NCBI GenBank assembly: GCA_025766275.1
Contig: JAFKAC010000090.1
Span: 173,042 to 237,041 of the forward strand
Direction: 5' to 3'
DNA from: Lactarius indigo
Taxonomy: Eukaryota; Basidiomycota; Agaricomycetes; Russulales; Russulaceae
DNA: 64,000 nucleotides
Positions 49,901 through 62,339 of this stretch are shown here, piece after piece. The notes below the pieces were generated by a model that was given only the letters and a program-made list of their open reading frames with translations, searched no databases and was not told the DNA's origin. The translations under genes and the position numbers were made by a program. Numbering within the stretch: the first letter of the stretch is position 1; the number at the start of each line of letters is the position of its first letter.

Positions 49901-51125
49901 CTAGTTGCCGAAATACTCTTCGACCAGCGCACGCTTGCGCAGTTCGAGGAGCACGCCTTCCATCTCCTCTTTCGTTGGCATCTTCGGTGGCAACAGACTC
50001 TCCACCGACAAGAAGGGAATGTGAGCGGCAGCTGCACGAGCATGCGCCAATGTCGTGGCAGCGACATCTGCCTGCGTGGCGTCGGGAGGGGGAGGAGGGG
50101 CCAAGGAGCCCGGTTTTGAGCGCTTGGCAAGTTCGCCGTCAGATTCCGGCACCGGGGTGCCGTCGCTGCCGTCGTCGCGGGCCTTGCGCTTGCCGTCTGG
50201 TACCGCTGACGGTGGGCCGTCAGGTGGTGGCGCATTGGATGACGGCACGCTGGCTCCTCGCGGGATTTTGGGCACAGGTGCATCGTCAGGAAGGCCCAGC
50301 ACTTCACGAAGGTTAGCGTGCGCTTGTTCCCATCCTGTCGCGTGTTGGATGTGAGCTGCATGCGGTCAAAATGCCCTCCCGGAGGCCTGGCGTACCTGCT
50401 TGCTCTGCTGCCTCCTCATATTTAAGGAGCTCCCCGTCTAGCTCATCGAGGTCTCCAAAGTATGCTGGGCCCTGGTTGGTATACTTTTTGTAGAAGTTAT
50501 GCGTCGCGTTCTCCTCGTCCTCCTCCTTTTTGCGGCTCTCGAAGAGCTCTTTTACACCTGGCAGTTCTTTCGCCCGTCCAAAGTATCTTTTTAAAGGTTC
50601 GCATCGGTACGCCAGAGGGACTCTGAAGATAGATGGAGGTGACGTACTTATATCCCTTGGTTCCTGGAACTTCCCGACCGTCGTCGTCGAGCATGGCTAC
50701 GTTCCTCCGGTAGTTAGCACCGCCTAACGCGATGATTTGATTCTCCCAATGTCGCTTTTCACGCAAGAGCCTGTTGATCTCATCGTTTAGGTCTCGAACC
50801 TCGTAGTCCGTCAGACCAGCTATGGAAGGTAAGCTTTGAGCCCAGAATGAACCAATGACAAGGAGAACACACACAATCTTGTATCTTTGACACCTTCCTA
50901 CTGATTTCGCGCAAAATTTCTCCTCGCCACCGCTCACATTCCCGCAGGCTCTTGCACGCGCTCGCCATGCGCGGTCGCCGGTCGCCCCGCGTCCCAAGGC
51001 CAAGCTCTGCCGCCTGCGCCTCGCGGAAGCGGTAGAGCATGGATTGAGCCTTTTCCTCATTACGAGCCTGAAGTAGGGATCTATCAGAGTCAAGTCGTTA
51101 TGTTTTTGGTAACGGTTCTCACCAT
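49901..51125 (-). CDS. ISY1: Pre-mRNA-splicing factor ISY1
   Basis: Exon 1 is only the ATG (51123-51125), followed by intron GTGAGA..CAG and exon 2 from 51067: ARNEEKAQSMLYRFREAQAA. Further exons give LTDYEVRDLNDEINRLLREK, HWENQIIALGGANYRR and GYKYFGRAKELPGVKELFE, then HATGWEQAHANLREVLGLPD and a Pro/Ala/Asp-rich C-terminal tail ending LVEEYFGN. About 290 aa. ISY1 belongs to the Prp19/NTC complex and acts in the first catalytic step of splicing in the nucleus. The single-codon first exon is supported by the strong match immediately after the acceptor. The gene converges with the reductase gene, 202 bp apart. Confidence 0.9.
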
Positions 51126-51262
51126 TGTTAAGATAATGCGTAGGTTGACCTGGGGGTGGTACTCGAACCGCTTGCGGTCCGGATTCCCGCCACTCGGGTG
51201 TTTCCTTGTTTCGCACGGTCACCAAGTGAGCCCTCACCACTACCCCACTACGACCTGACGAA
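51126..51262 (-). repeat. tRNA-related SINE-like sequence in the ISY1 leader
   Basis: On the minus strand GTAGTGGGGTAGTGGTGAG resembles a Pol III A box region. About 75 nt later GGTTCGAGTACC resembles a B box, with CACCCCCAGGTCAACC at the end. The acceptor and T arms do not fold properly, so it is not a working tRNA. It ends about 10-15 bp before the ISY1 start codon. A 15-mer from its edge (AGGTTGACCTGGGGG) recurs at 59320-59334. Confidence 0.4.
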
Positions 51263-51727
51263 TACAGGGTGTGACATTTGAAGAGCATTTCTGTGGAAAG
51301 CTGTTGGGAGTGGGTCATCTTGTGTATGATGTACTTCAAAATTGTAACGCATGCCCAACGTGTGGCCCTACCTAGCATTAAAATTTTGATTAGTTCCCGT
51401 CGCGCGCACGATGAGTTCATGCGTGGCCCAGATGCGTTGTGTTCATGACTCATTATCTTTATAATGTATGCACATACGTGCGAGGACAGGTCCATCTATG
51501 TGCTCTTCGTCCTGTCTACCAGAAAAAACGAGACAAAGAAACCTAAGAAAAGAAAAGAAAGAGCTTGCTGTGCGTGGATAACGCTATCACGTTTCTTTGG
51601 GCATCGAGGAGCAAAGGGGTCGACGGGGTGATGTAGTTTAACCACGCTAGGGTGTCGAAGCCCCAATAGCTTGACGTGCGGCGACTTGACTGTCAAGCAA
51701 GATTCGAAATAAGCGCATCGGCGAATG
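51263..51727. other. Intergenic, nothing recognised
   Basis: Upstream of ISY1; purine-rich tract near 51520-51560. No gene seen. Confidence 0.4.
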
Positions 51728-53012
51728 TCAATTCAGGGTGTTTGCGTTCGAGGTGTTCTCGGAAAAGGTAATCGCATCCAAATGTCCATTCGAAGTCGTT
51801 ACAATAGGAGTACAGGATTCGGGGCATGTGCTGGTCGCCGTTGTTCTCGCCGAGGTTTTGCCGCCTTGTAAACCCAATATTACAAAGGCGCAGAAGTATT
51901 GATGTAGTAGACCTGGCATTCCCTCGTCCCCGCAGAGGGCTGGGAAGATCGTTGATGGCGGAGCCATACGTTCAGAACTACCAGAGGGTCATCGCGAGGC
52001 GATGAACGACTTTGCGGCTTTCCATAATGGCCCGTGCATGACCCGAGCTTGATGGTTGAGTTGAACTGATGCGTAGATCTTTTACACAAAATAGGTAAGG
52101 GGAAAATTGTTGCAAATTTGACCCACGAAGGACAACTGCCTGTCTAACTGCTCGCACGATATCTGCAATCCAAGGGACGTAGGAGCTCCTGGTTGAAAAA
52201 AACAGATGGAAATGGCACCATCAGAGATTAGAACATCTGCTCGACTATGTGACCTCAGGGTTTCTATCCGCTCGACGAATCGGTCAAGTTGCGAAGCGTC
52301 CATGGGGAGTTGACTAAAGAATGTGATATCAATATCCCCAAGGCAAGGCGCATTCATCCTGGCCACGATGCTGTCCAAGTACTTGCTAGTTCCTCGATAT
52401 TTTGGAAAGGTAAGAGCAGGGAATAACGCGGCGTTGCTCTGACGTGAAATCAATCCGAGGTAGCTATGGCGAGATAGGAGATAGAGTGAAGTGATCAAAG
52501 TTGGGACATCTCGAACAAGACGTTCATGAATGCTTCTGGGGAAAATGTGTAGCACTAAAAACCTCGTGGAGTTGAAGATCTACGAGGTCTTGCACAAAAG
52601 AAGCTGAGGGAAAGAGGGAAAGGCAACCCTGGCCTCGTGGAACATACGGAGGCGTGGGTTCCACTGACAATTGCTAGGCAGGGCCAACTGTAGGTTCTCT
52701 TGGGTAGATGAACCCAGATCCTCTAATTTTGAAAATGGCCCCTCGAGAAAACTTATCCAGAAGCGAGCTTGTGACGGTGAGGCTAATAGAGCTAAAACGG
52801 CCAGACTGCGCCAGTGCGGCCGTAATTTTGTCCTCGTCCTTGGGAACAGGGGGATCGAGCACTTGAGATCTTCCGAAGCCTGAGCTCAGGGCAAAAGGCA
52901 AGGGGGGGGGCAGTAATCTAGAGTCTTCAAGACTGGAGTTCCATGCGTACAGGACAGCCGAGGGTGAAGAACCCGCCGAGAAACAAATATGATACGTCGC
53001 CACTTTCGACAT
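51728..53012 (-). pseudogene. Broken F-box/LRR-type protein gene
   Basis: Pieces in collinear order but in different frames. The first is ALAQSGRFSSISLTVTSSLL near 52,790; then PFSKLEDL..ENLQLALPSN..WNPRLRMFH..VAFPSFPQLL; next a frame with DLVDLQLHEVFSA; then EAFMNVLFEMSQL. After these come YRGTSKYLDSIVARM, LGDIDITFFSQLPMDASQLD and ISCEQLDRQLSFVGQICNNF, then LRI-type fragments to about 51,750. This is the leucine-rich body of a family of F-box proteins abundant in agaricomycetes (from memory). At least three frame changes without splice signals, plus loss of the N-terminal F-box, indicate a pseudogene. Confidence 0.6.
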
Positions 53013-53642
53013 ATATGCGCAAGTCTAGGCTAAAGGTGTGGAGAAGCATCCAGATAATTACAAAAGATTTTTTAGAAGGACTTTGTTAAAAAGCTTCCCG
53101 ATTATCACTTGTCGAGAAAAGGAACAAGTTAGCGAGTGGCGCAGGTGCGTGTTAAAGACGTACCTCTTTTGGGCCCTTCGCCCGGTGGGTAGCGAGGGAG
53201 AGATATGAGTAGGGTACGCCTGTTGGGATATTCAATTTCACCCCCGGCGGTAGAGCACTGAAGAACGACTAGTAATGAGTCTAGGTGTCTGCTACCTTAG
53301 CATGATTCTGGCTTGTGAAACTCTCAAACACCTGCGTAATATGGCCCGGGTGATCGGCACACTAACAAACGACGGCGGCGGTCCGAAACCTCCGCTGGGC
53401 AAGCCTTGCCAGAAGGGAACTCCCTTGGAGACTCTCCTCAGGCACTCCGGGTGTATGATAACAAGAGCGGCTTCCTCACTTCTCTCTCAGTCAAGTGACC
53501 ACGCTCCGAGTCTTTGACACCTCCGTACTCGGGGAACCTTCTTCCTTACCTTCTTCAAGAAAAAGGACAAACATGGAACCTCGCCTCTTCATACACTTTC
53601 CACCCCCAAGTTTCTCAGAGGATACGATACCGACACCTCTTC
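53013..53642. other. Intergenic, nothing recognised
   Basis: Promoter region of the transporter gene. CT-rich just upstream of the ATG. Confidence 0.4.
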
Positions 53643-55752
53643 ATGGAAACTCACAACGAGAAGCAACGAGAAGTGAAAACCAGGGAAGGATACGTAGAAT
53701 CGCTAGAAGATGATATCACAAAGAAAATCGCAGCTGGAGAAATATCTGAACTTGTAGTCGTTGCTGAGGGTGAGGAGGGGACAACGTGGTTTGTGTGGTC
53801 GTTGGTGTTTTGCAGCAGCATATCCGGTCTCCTGTTCGGTCAGTCTCATCTTTTTTGTTCTCGACCAACATGTCTTATTCGGTGACTTAGGATATGACAC
53901 CGGCGTCGTATCTGGTGCTCTCGTCAGCATTGGTTCAGACCTTGGTCCTGAGAGCCTTTCCAATCTGCAGAAGGTTTGGACCGGTGACATGGGTGAAGAG
54001 TGGACCCCAAGCTTACATCCGGGTACTATTTTAGGAACTTATCACTTCTGCCACCACGCTGGGAGCACTTCTTGGAGGCCTGACCGCGGGAATGCTCTCC
54101 GATGCCGTCGGACGACGACCGGTACTCGGCATAGCGGATATCCTCTTCATCGCCGGCGCCATTGGACAGGCAATCTGCCATACAGTTTGGGCTATGGTAT
54201 GTTCGAATTTACGGAAGCTATGTGGGCTGTCCGAGGCTGAGACTACGACGCTATCAAAGATCGGCACACGCTTCTTGATCGGCTGGGGTGTCGGCATCGC
54301 AGCTTGTGTTGCGCCTGTCTACATCCAGGAATTATCACCGACGCGTCTGCGCGGGCGGATGGTCGTCATAAATGTCGTCGCGATTACATTTGGACAGGTA
54401 GTGGCCTATGGGATAGACGCTGGCTTTGCAAACGTTCATGGAGGTTGGAGGTGGATGGTCGGACTTGGTACAATACCCGCGGGCTTGCAGCTAATCTTCC
54501 TATTCTTTCTTCCGGAGTCACGTAAGTCGGTGTATTGCCGTGGTTTGTCCCACTCCCGTATCTCACAAGCGTGCCTGGCCTCACAGCGCGTATCTTGCTC
54601 AAGAGAGGACACGTTGATCAGGCGCGTGACGTTATGTCGAAGATTTATGCGCATGCGAACGCAAAGCAAATAGACTTCAAGGTTTGGTTTCCAGTTGGTG
54701 GCCATCTACGCCGCTCATGGACGCACTTTGCTAGGTCAAGGTATTGCAAGCTGCCGTGAAGCAGAGCGTGGAGATCGTTCAAACTACAACATTCTTGGAG
54801 CGTTTTCGCTCCATTCTCTTCGTTCCTGTTAACCGCCGTGCCCTCAGTACGTGATGCACAGCGTTTCTTCGCTCTCCGACCATATCTTAAACAAAAACGT
54901 CAGTTGTCGCTTGCGCACTTCAGTTTGCTCAACAAGCTTGTGGCTTCAATACTTTGATGTATTACTCTGCAACTTTGTTCAAGGAGATCGGTTTCAACCA
55001 GCCGACAGCGGTTGGGCTTATCATATCGGGGACGAACTTCCTTTTCACGCTTTTCGCACTGAAGTACATCGACATTATCGGGCGTCGCCGTATCCTTCTC
55101 TGGTCGATGCCCGGCATGATCTTCGGCCTCGTTCTGGCGAGCGTAGCCTTCCATTGTATGCGTTTGTTTTACTCCTTGTCTCTTGGCAAGATGAGACTGA
55201 GAGAACCTGTGACCCAGTCCTGACACGAAACACGGGAAACGTCTTGGTAGATGGTACGCGTTACTCCCATGGCTGGTCAGGCGTGGTGCTTTTTTCCATG
55301 ATCGCCTTCGTCGCATCGTACGCTACTGGCATCGGCAATGTACCCTGGCAACAAGGCGAGCTGTTTTCTCTCGAAGGTGCGGCCTATGACCTGACTGCGG
55401 CGATTCCCTGCTTACTAACTCGCCCTCGCGCTCTCGTGTGCGTCCAGTGCGTGGCATCGGAACCTCTCTCGCCACCGCCACCAACTGGTCGGTCAACCTA
55501 CTGATCGGCGCTACTTACCTCTCGCTCATGGCGCACATTACCCCTTCTGGGGCATTCGGGTTCTACGCGGCGCTGTGCGCGCTCAGTTATACCTTTGTAG
55601 TGTTTTGCTTTCCAGAGACCGCTGGGCTGAGTCTCGAAGAAGTGCGCCTGGTTTTCCGCAACGGCTTTGGTGTACACGAGAGCAGAGGGTTACGTAAGGT
55701 GCGGATGGAGAAGCGCTTGCGTACGGCGGAGGATAGAGCCGGGGATGTATAG
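53643..55752 (+). CDS. MFS sugar porter, myo-inositol transporter-like
   Basis: ATG at 53643 (METHNEKQREVKTREGY); about nine exons, roughly 510-530 aa, twelve predicted helices. Motifs in order: YDTGVVSGALVSIGSDLG, ELITSATTLGALLGG, SDAVGRRPVLG (MFS motif A), PVYIQELSPTRLRGRMV, GWRWMVGLGTIPAG, PES at the end of helix 6, then QQACGFNTLMYYSATLF, DIIGRRRILLWS, GIGNVPWQQGELFSLEVRGIGTSL and ending FPETAGLSLEEVR. GNVPWQQGE plus ATATNWSVNLLIGATYLSL is characteristic of ITR-type myo-inositol/H+ symporters at the plasma membrane. Other polyols cannot be excluded. The frame is continuous after splicing; it converges with the downstream methyltransferase gene 140 bp away. Confidence 0.87.
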
Positions 55753-55891
55753 ACACACATGAGAAGTCACTGCTACAAACGAGAAGCATCTGGCACATTG
55801 GTCTAAAGCCGAATAACTCAGCGCGCATTGAATGGGTCGGAGACCCACGCGATATTCATGCGGTACATCTAAATCTTACAGCCTCCTGGAA

Positions 55892-57745
55892 CTATAACTT
55901 CTTCGTTGCGGTCCAGAAGGCCGCGTGATATACGTAACCGAGCATCGAATCCTTGTTGTTCACATAGGTCGTTTCCACTCGGCGTTCGTTCTGATCGCAG
56001 TCAGGCCTGTGCGTGTAAGGTAACAGGGTACACATAAAGTACACACTTTGATTTCAAAGCCAATCTGTGCCGCGAGCGCTTTGACCTCCTCCAAGTCGAG
56101 CTCGATCGAGGGGTCGTTCGTTGCGTTTTCTTCAAAGTGCCAAAGGAGAGGGCCTGGTACATCGAGCGAGCAATTCAGAAATCCAGCAGAGGTCACGCAA
56201 ATACTGAGAACCAAGAGCCAAGACCGTACCCAGATTTATCCAAACACCGCCAGGAGCAAGAATCCGATGGATGATCCGAAGGTAGTTCACAATATTTTTC
56301 GCCTACATAAACCTAATTTAAGTTGTATCTGTTATGAGAGAGGAGAGCGCTCACCGTGTCGATGAAGAAACACGTCAGCACTGCGTCCCATAGCCCGGCC
56401 GATGGCTCATCGGGGTCTGCGTCGCCGCCTTGCTGGCCATACACCTCTTCGAAATCTCCAGCTACGAGGGAGAAGTTGGACCCTGGGGGAAGATCGCTGG
56501 GAAGGACGTCCGGAATCTGCACCTGCTTGAGCAAGGCGGCGCGGTCGGGCACGTTGGAGAGCGTGTGGACATAGGGGTAGATCGTGTGCTGGTGCACTTG
56601 CTGGGTCCTTTGCGCAGGCCAAAGATTTAGGTTTGTGGGAAGAAGCACTGGGAAGAGAGGGGGTCATGCGCACCGATTGAGAATGAAGAACGAGGCCAGT
56701 AGCATGTAGTGCGAAAACTCGTTGCCCTGGCAGGAAAAGCCTGAGGGGTGCAGTTGGGTCGGTGGTCGAACTAAAGGAACGGCTGGGGAGGATTTTCTCA
56801 CCAAGATCGGCAACGTCATACGCAAGCCTACCGAGCCCAGCGCCTGGAACGAGTACGCGGAAGTTGTGTCTGAATGGCTTGAGAAAACGGCGAACGCAAA
56901 GCGGAAAGGCCAGACGCGAACGTACCGTTCCTCCGTGGGTATGTCAGAGAAGTGCGCAAGCAAGGCGTCCTTCATGGGCCGATAACTTGCCTCTCTTTCT
57001 TCCTTACCCTACAACTGTCATGAGATGTGATGCAGCAAGGATAAAAGTATGCAGTAAAGGGGATGCAGTGCCTACTTCTTCGCTCCAGTCGCGCACGAGC
57101 TGCTTGAGCGTGCTCCTCACTTTGTCCATCTCAAAATCCGTCGGCCGGTGCTTACGCTTTTGATTTGCAGAATCCGTCGGAGAATGTGAGTGTGGTCCAT
57201 GAGAATGCGAGTGAGCGTGCCCGGTATGCCCAGGGTGAGGGTGTGTGTGGCCGTGACTCGGTCTCGAAGGCCCTGCCGTGGGGCTACTACCCTCCCATGG
57301 ATCTGCCGCGCCGTGGGTGTTCGTGGTTTGTGAGACAGCCACCGGTTCGCTAGATAGACCATCGTCGCGTGGTCCGTCTAAAGTCTTTTCGTTGTCGTTC
57401 TCTTCGTCGTCGTCTCCGGGTATGCCATTTTCGAATATTGCCGGATTGGCTACGATTTGATTGAGAAATGCTGCGTTGGCGAGTATTGCGTCGTCCACAT
57501 CGGCGAGTTTGCGTTTGTAGCCGAGTTGCTCGAGGAGAGCCTGGTCTTCACGCGGGAGCGTGAACACGTCCTTGCGACGGCGATTGTTTCCAGCTAACTG
57601 TCGGTGTTGTTAGAGGAGAGACGTTGACGTGCGTGGAGACGAGAGCAGATACCGTGTACGTGGCATATCGTTGGAAAGCAGTCACGACATTTTGAAAGTG
57701 TACTTGTTCTTCTTCGGCCTCCTTTTCAATGTCTCTAGTAGCCAT
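55892..57745 (-). CDS. Carnosine N-methyltransferase homologue (N2227 family)
   Basis: ATG at 57745 (MATRDIEKEAEEEQVHFQN). An intron joins FQRYATYT to LAGNNRRRKDVFTLPREDQA. An acidic segment and a His-rich linker (57181-57255) come before KVRSTLKQLVRDWSEE. The methyltransferase core appears as RLAYDVADLG, then CQGNEFSHYMLLASFFILN, SNVPDRAALLKQVQIPDVLP, LVAGDFEEVYG and WDAVLTCFFIDTV. The last exons give GPLLWHFEE, ELDLEEVKALAAQIGFEIK and NERRVETTYVNNKDSMLGYV; stop TAG at 55892-55894. N2227 proteins (human CARNMT1, yeast Yhr209w-like relatives) are SAM-dependent and methylate carnosine or His in peptides. Fungi lack carnosine, so the true substrate is open. About 480 aa. Confidence 0.85.
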
Positions 57746-59611
57746 CAAGATGACGAACCTGCAATCGGTAGCCCAGCGATCCGATCTCATCGCTTGCCGC
57801 CAAACCGTTCCCCGCCGCGTCGCAACTCTTCTGCGGGCAATGCTATCATCAAACCTGCGGCTCTTGGGTACGGATTTTTTCTGTGAGATCTTACGGATCC
57901 AGTACGATCACTTGCCTCCTACTCTCCACAGATGCACTCGGGCTCCGCTCGGCGTCACGGTTGGCTAAGCCAAACATATGGGTGGAGCATTCTTTCCCTG
58001 CTGCGGATTACACTTTGAGGGTTTAAACCCTCGATGCTTAAAGCGCTCAACTCCCAGACTGGTTCTCCAACAGTGCTCTGGTCGCTTCGTCCACCTTTGC
58101 AGAGGGGGGCATGCAGTCATGATTTGACTTGAATAACTTCGAGCTGATTCGCTCCTTCTCTGGCCGTTGTCTTCCTATCCTAACACATGTTCGATCGGGA
58201 CATGGCTACCTCCCAGGGCTCTGTTTATCACGCTGTCAGGCAATTCGGTTTAACTGGATGCGTTCACTCCTTCGTGCACCCCTCCCCCCCCCCGGTAGAG
58301 TGGCGCCCATAATGCTGGATTTAGACTAAGGCTCATTACACGTGGGAAGATAGTCCACGCGCTGGAGGCTGCACTGGCAGGATCTACTTGACATCCGCCC
58401 CAGAAGACATGTCGCCAATGGGCCGCTCTGATGTCCTGGCTTCCACGCAGTGTCATAAGTGTTCGCAACTACGGCGCACTGACGTCAAGATACGTAGAAG
58501 CCCCTGCTGTTTGGGGTCTATTATGCGTAATCGGTGCAAATGTCCGAAATCTGGGTCCCCCTGGGGGCGCATTACCGAACCGTCGAACCCGTACGATGGT
58601 TCGTCGCAGGTGGGTTCTCGAAAAATCCCCAAGGAGCTGGGGTCGTGTTGCCTGCATGTGGGTGATCGATCAATTGGGTACATCGTCACTCCTGTGTATC
58701 TAGTTCTTGATCTAGCTCTCATGACTCCACGTCTGACGAGCTTCCACCCAAAGATGCCGTCCTGAGTCCCCTCTGTCTTTCATTTCTCACTTCTGTCGTT
58801 GGCCCTCCCCAATCGTCACCTGACCTGCAAACTAGCGTCTCTGTACACGGCTGTGATCAGATCTTCGGGAATTAAGCACCACGGTGAATGGCGTTCACTC
58901 GAGCAGATCTCAAACAATTTTGTCACCGGATCGCCATCAATCCCTTACGCAGGCCTTACGGACTTATGATCTCATGACCGGCCTGGGCATAGATCATGTG
59001 TATGTCCTTACGATCACATTGTAGCTAACACAAATGACTTTGACGTGCGCATTCAAGTTGATGCCCGAAACGCGCAACACGCAAGGCCTAATGATCATAC
59101 GGTATTTGTATGTGTTGTTCAACGGCCTTGTGCCTGGGAACCCATTTGGAAGGGAATCATGAATGAGAAATAAGCACAACAATAACCAGAGGTTGCGCTG
59201 GCATCAATAAGGAAACCAAGAGTTTCTTATTATTATCCTTGTGTTTCGAGGCTCGATTCTTTACCAACACCAGCCAGAGAATAACACCATTTTTGAAATG
59301 AAAATCTCACGCCATTGTCAGGTTGACCTGGGGGCTTGCAAACCGATCGTGACGTACCAAATCGCGTGTGGGGTTGAATTCTCCGACAAGGAGTGTCCAC
59401 AGTCGCCGCAGGGTATAGCGTGCGACGTAATTGTCTAGAAGCAAGTGTACTGGCAGCAGTGCTAACTGGGTTCCACGTGACACTTCCTGATTTATACAGG
59501 GGAGAGGCCGCAGTTGATTGACAAGGCGCTTTGCCACGCCAGAAGACGGTACCGTTTCCTACTATCCGACCTGCCTTGCACCCTCACAACCACCCTCGTT
59601 CACCACATACC
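57746..59611. other. Divergent intergenic region
   Basis: 1.9 kb between divergent genes. It has a poly-C run at about 58285-58294 and the 15-mer AGGTTGACCTGGGGG at 59320-59334 shared with the ISY1 leader. Short frames only; no gene supported. Confidence 0.4.
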
Positions 59612-62339
59612 ATGAATTCGTCCTACAGCGACGCTTACACACAGCCCGGCCAGTTTCAACCCGCCACATTCTCTCAAGTTCACTATCAGAACCCGACTTC
59701 GACAAGATCAAATCCCGCACAGCCTCGCACTGCGCCCCCTCCTCATGAAGCCCCGAGGCCGCACTCTATCGCAGAGCTTGCGGAGATGGCGAAACAGACT
59801 CTTGGGGACGAAGCTCGACCGTTCAAGGCTTGGCTTCGAATAGCTGAGAATGCCCGACGAGACGCCAAAAGTTTCCAGGAACAAGGCGACCTCGAGTCTG
59901 CATTCATAGAGTTTGCAACAGCTGCCACAATTGTACTCGAGAAGATCCCCTCCCATCCCGATTATAGGGTTCTTCTTACTTCAACACAGAGGCATAACAT
60001 GGGCCTGGTGAGTTATCTTCACAATAGCTCCCCACATTTCGTCTGTCCCCAGAACTACTATCCGGCTGGTCGTCTGCATATGCCGACCCAATTCTATGCG
60101 CGACCACGCCGTCCATGTTCATCGGGGTTCCGCAGGGCACCACGTGATTCGAAGCCGCGGTTTTCAGACTTTCGTTTTGTCAATACAATCTAGGCATAAA
60201 TCGGCTCTCTCTCAGGCTGAATGTTCCACCTCCTGTAATCCCGAAGTGGCAGCTTGGCCATCGTCGTCGTGACATCACATGGGCATCTGCCCTATCTCGA
60301 ATAACCTGGATGGATGGGCGCGACATGGTTTTAGTTTTACACGCGTCCCTTGAAGGACCACCTTGCTCGTGTCATTCGTGTTCACTTCTCGTTTCTAGAG
60401 CTGACCAAAAATGCAGCACGGACAGGAGATTCTTGATAGTTTGGCTGAGATCAAGGTTTCTCTCATGAATCGCTACGAGCAGTGGCGCGCAAATCCGTCT
60501 TCAGCGCAATTCCAAACTGCGCCTGGACTTAATTTGCCTCCGCAACAACAAGTTGCGCGCCGTAACATCCAGTCTCATGGCACAAGTACGCCATCGTCCT
60601 CCTCAACGCCTTCGAGTTCACGCAGCCGTGCGTCAATGCCTCCTCGGAGTCGCACTCCGTCGCCCTATCGTCAGAGTCCAAACGAGGAGGATAGGGCGTG
60701 GCGTGAGCGTAACGATGCGATTCTACGCGACGACGCTCGTCGCCGGGAGGCATCATCTGCCGATGGTGCTCGTTCCGAGCAGTCACGCTTGGCACGCGAG
60801 GACGACGTGCGGCGACGTCGTGAGCGCGAGGAAGAGGAGAGGCGTCGGACGGCGGAGCAACGCCGGCATGAGCAAAATGGGATCTTACGCCGACAACAAG
60901 AGGCTGAGTTTGCTGCGCAATCTGCGAGGTTCGGACAGTCGAATGGTCAAGATCAAAGTGTCACAATGCCCCAGCCGGCGGTTGCGCCTCCATCAGTTCA
61001 ATATCCATCCCTCTCGGGATCGGTTACCTCGGCCCCGGCGTCTACCGGTCCAATAGCAAGTCACTTACAAATGCCACTCGAGAGTCCGACCCGGTATGTC
61101 ATTCATCAGCTAAAACACACATCCCCCGCATGTTTTGATACTTTAGCCACAGGTCTCATGCGGAAAAATCCAACCGACCGTGAGTATTCCTTAGATGGTT
61201 TGAATTGGTCACTAATATCCCTTTAAATACCTATCAGACCCATACACCAGCCCATCACCACTACTTCCGCACTCCCAACGAACTTGGGCCCTGCTCAGTA
61301 TCCTTCGTTGATGAGCCAGCACCAAATATCCCAAGGATATCATCCGTCACTAAGTTCAATGTTCCATCGTCCATCACATGCATCACACGCGGGCTTGCTT
61401 TTCCAATCCCAGGAAGCTGCCACCCATCATCACTTTTACCAGAACCTCCTACCTAAGAAATTGCAGCACACAAATTCGTCGTATACTCAGTCAACGCGTC
61501 CACCACCACTGCCTCCGAAGGAGCTGGTTGCGCCAGCATTAGGTGGTACCGACCCTGTTCCCCGCGAACTCAAGACAGTGGCCTTTCCTCGAGACTGTCT
61601 GAACCGGTTTACGTCGATCGCATCGATAATACATCACGGAATCGTGAGACTTGCGGCCTGCTGCTTGGCAAAGATAAAGGCGGGAAATTCGTCGTCACGA
61701 CGCTCTTGATTCCGAAGCAGCATTCAACGAGCGATACGTGCACCATGGACGAAGAAGAGCTTGTTATGCAATTCACAGAAGAACGTTCCTTAATCACGCT
61801 TGGATGGGTGCGTTGTTGTTTTGCCTTACCAGCACAGCGTGGTGCTGACTAGATTGTGACTGTCCAGATACACACACACCCAACGCAATCTTGTAAGTTT
61901 TATGCCCTACTTCAGCCGCGGGTGCCTTGACCTGATTTTTTGCGTTTGGGAACAAAGGTTTCATGTCTTCTGTCGATTTGCACACACACAGTGGCTTCCA
62001 GCGTATGCTACCCGAGTCCTTTGCTGTAGTATGTGCGCCGAAGTCGTCACCGAAGTACGCGTTTCATACTGATGTTCCCTGGAATGATTGCTGACAACCT
62101 ATTTCGTTGCGCAGCTTCGGTATCTTCCGCCTGACAGACCCCCCTGGCTTGAAAACGATTTTAGAATGCGAAGTGACGGAGGCGTTTCACCCGCATCCAG
62201 AGCGGCCAATATACACTGTGCGTAAATCTCAGACAGGTTTCATAACGAAACGCTTGGGCTGACAAAGTTCTGACAGGATGCCGATAAGGGCCATGTCCAG
62301 ATGAAGGATTTACCATTGGAGATCGTCGACTTGCGCTGA
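59612..62339 (+). CDS. AMSH/STAMBP-type JAMM deubiquitinase, frameshifted
   Basis: Exons 59612-60007, 60417-61093, 61153-61179 and 61238-61807, then short exons to TGA at 62337-62339. N-terminal USP8-dimerisation/MIT-like domain: [13 protein letters not shown], then [17 protein letters not shown] and [20 protein letters not shown] long Arg/Glu-rich coiled coil ([16 protein letters not shown]) and a Pro/Gln region follow. The JAMM domain reads [43 protein letters not shown] (HxH..S..D zinc ligands) and [19 protein letters not shown] enzymes cut K63-linked ubiquitin at endosomes with ESCRT. Just before NTSRN one base is missing (61624-61632): the upstream frame runs off into [10 protein letters not shown]. 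This is either a real null allele or a sequencing error. Confidence 0.82.

Noticed and set aside
51126..51262. Functional tRNA gene
   Set aside because: Box-like motifs are present, but the T arm and acceptor stem do not pair and box spacing is too long; kept only as a SINE-like candidate.
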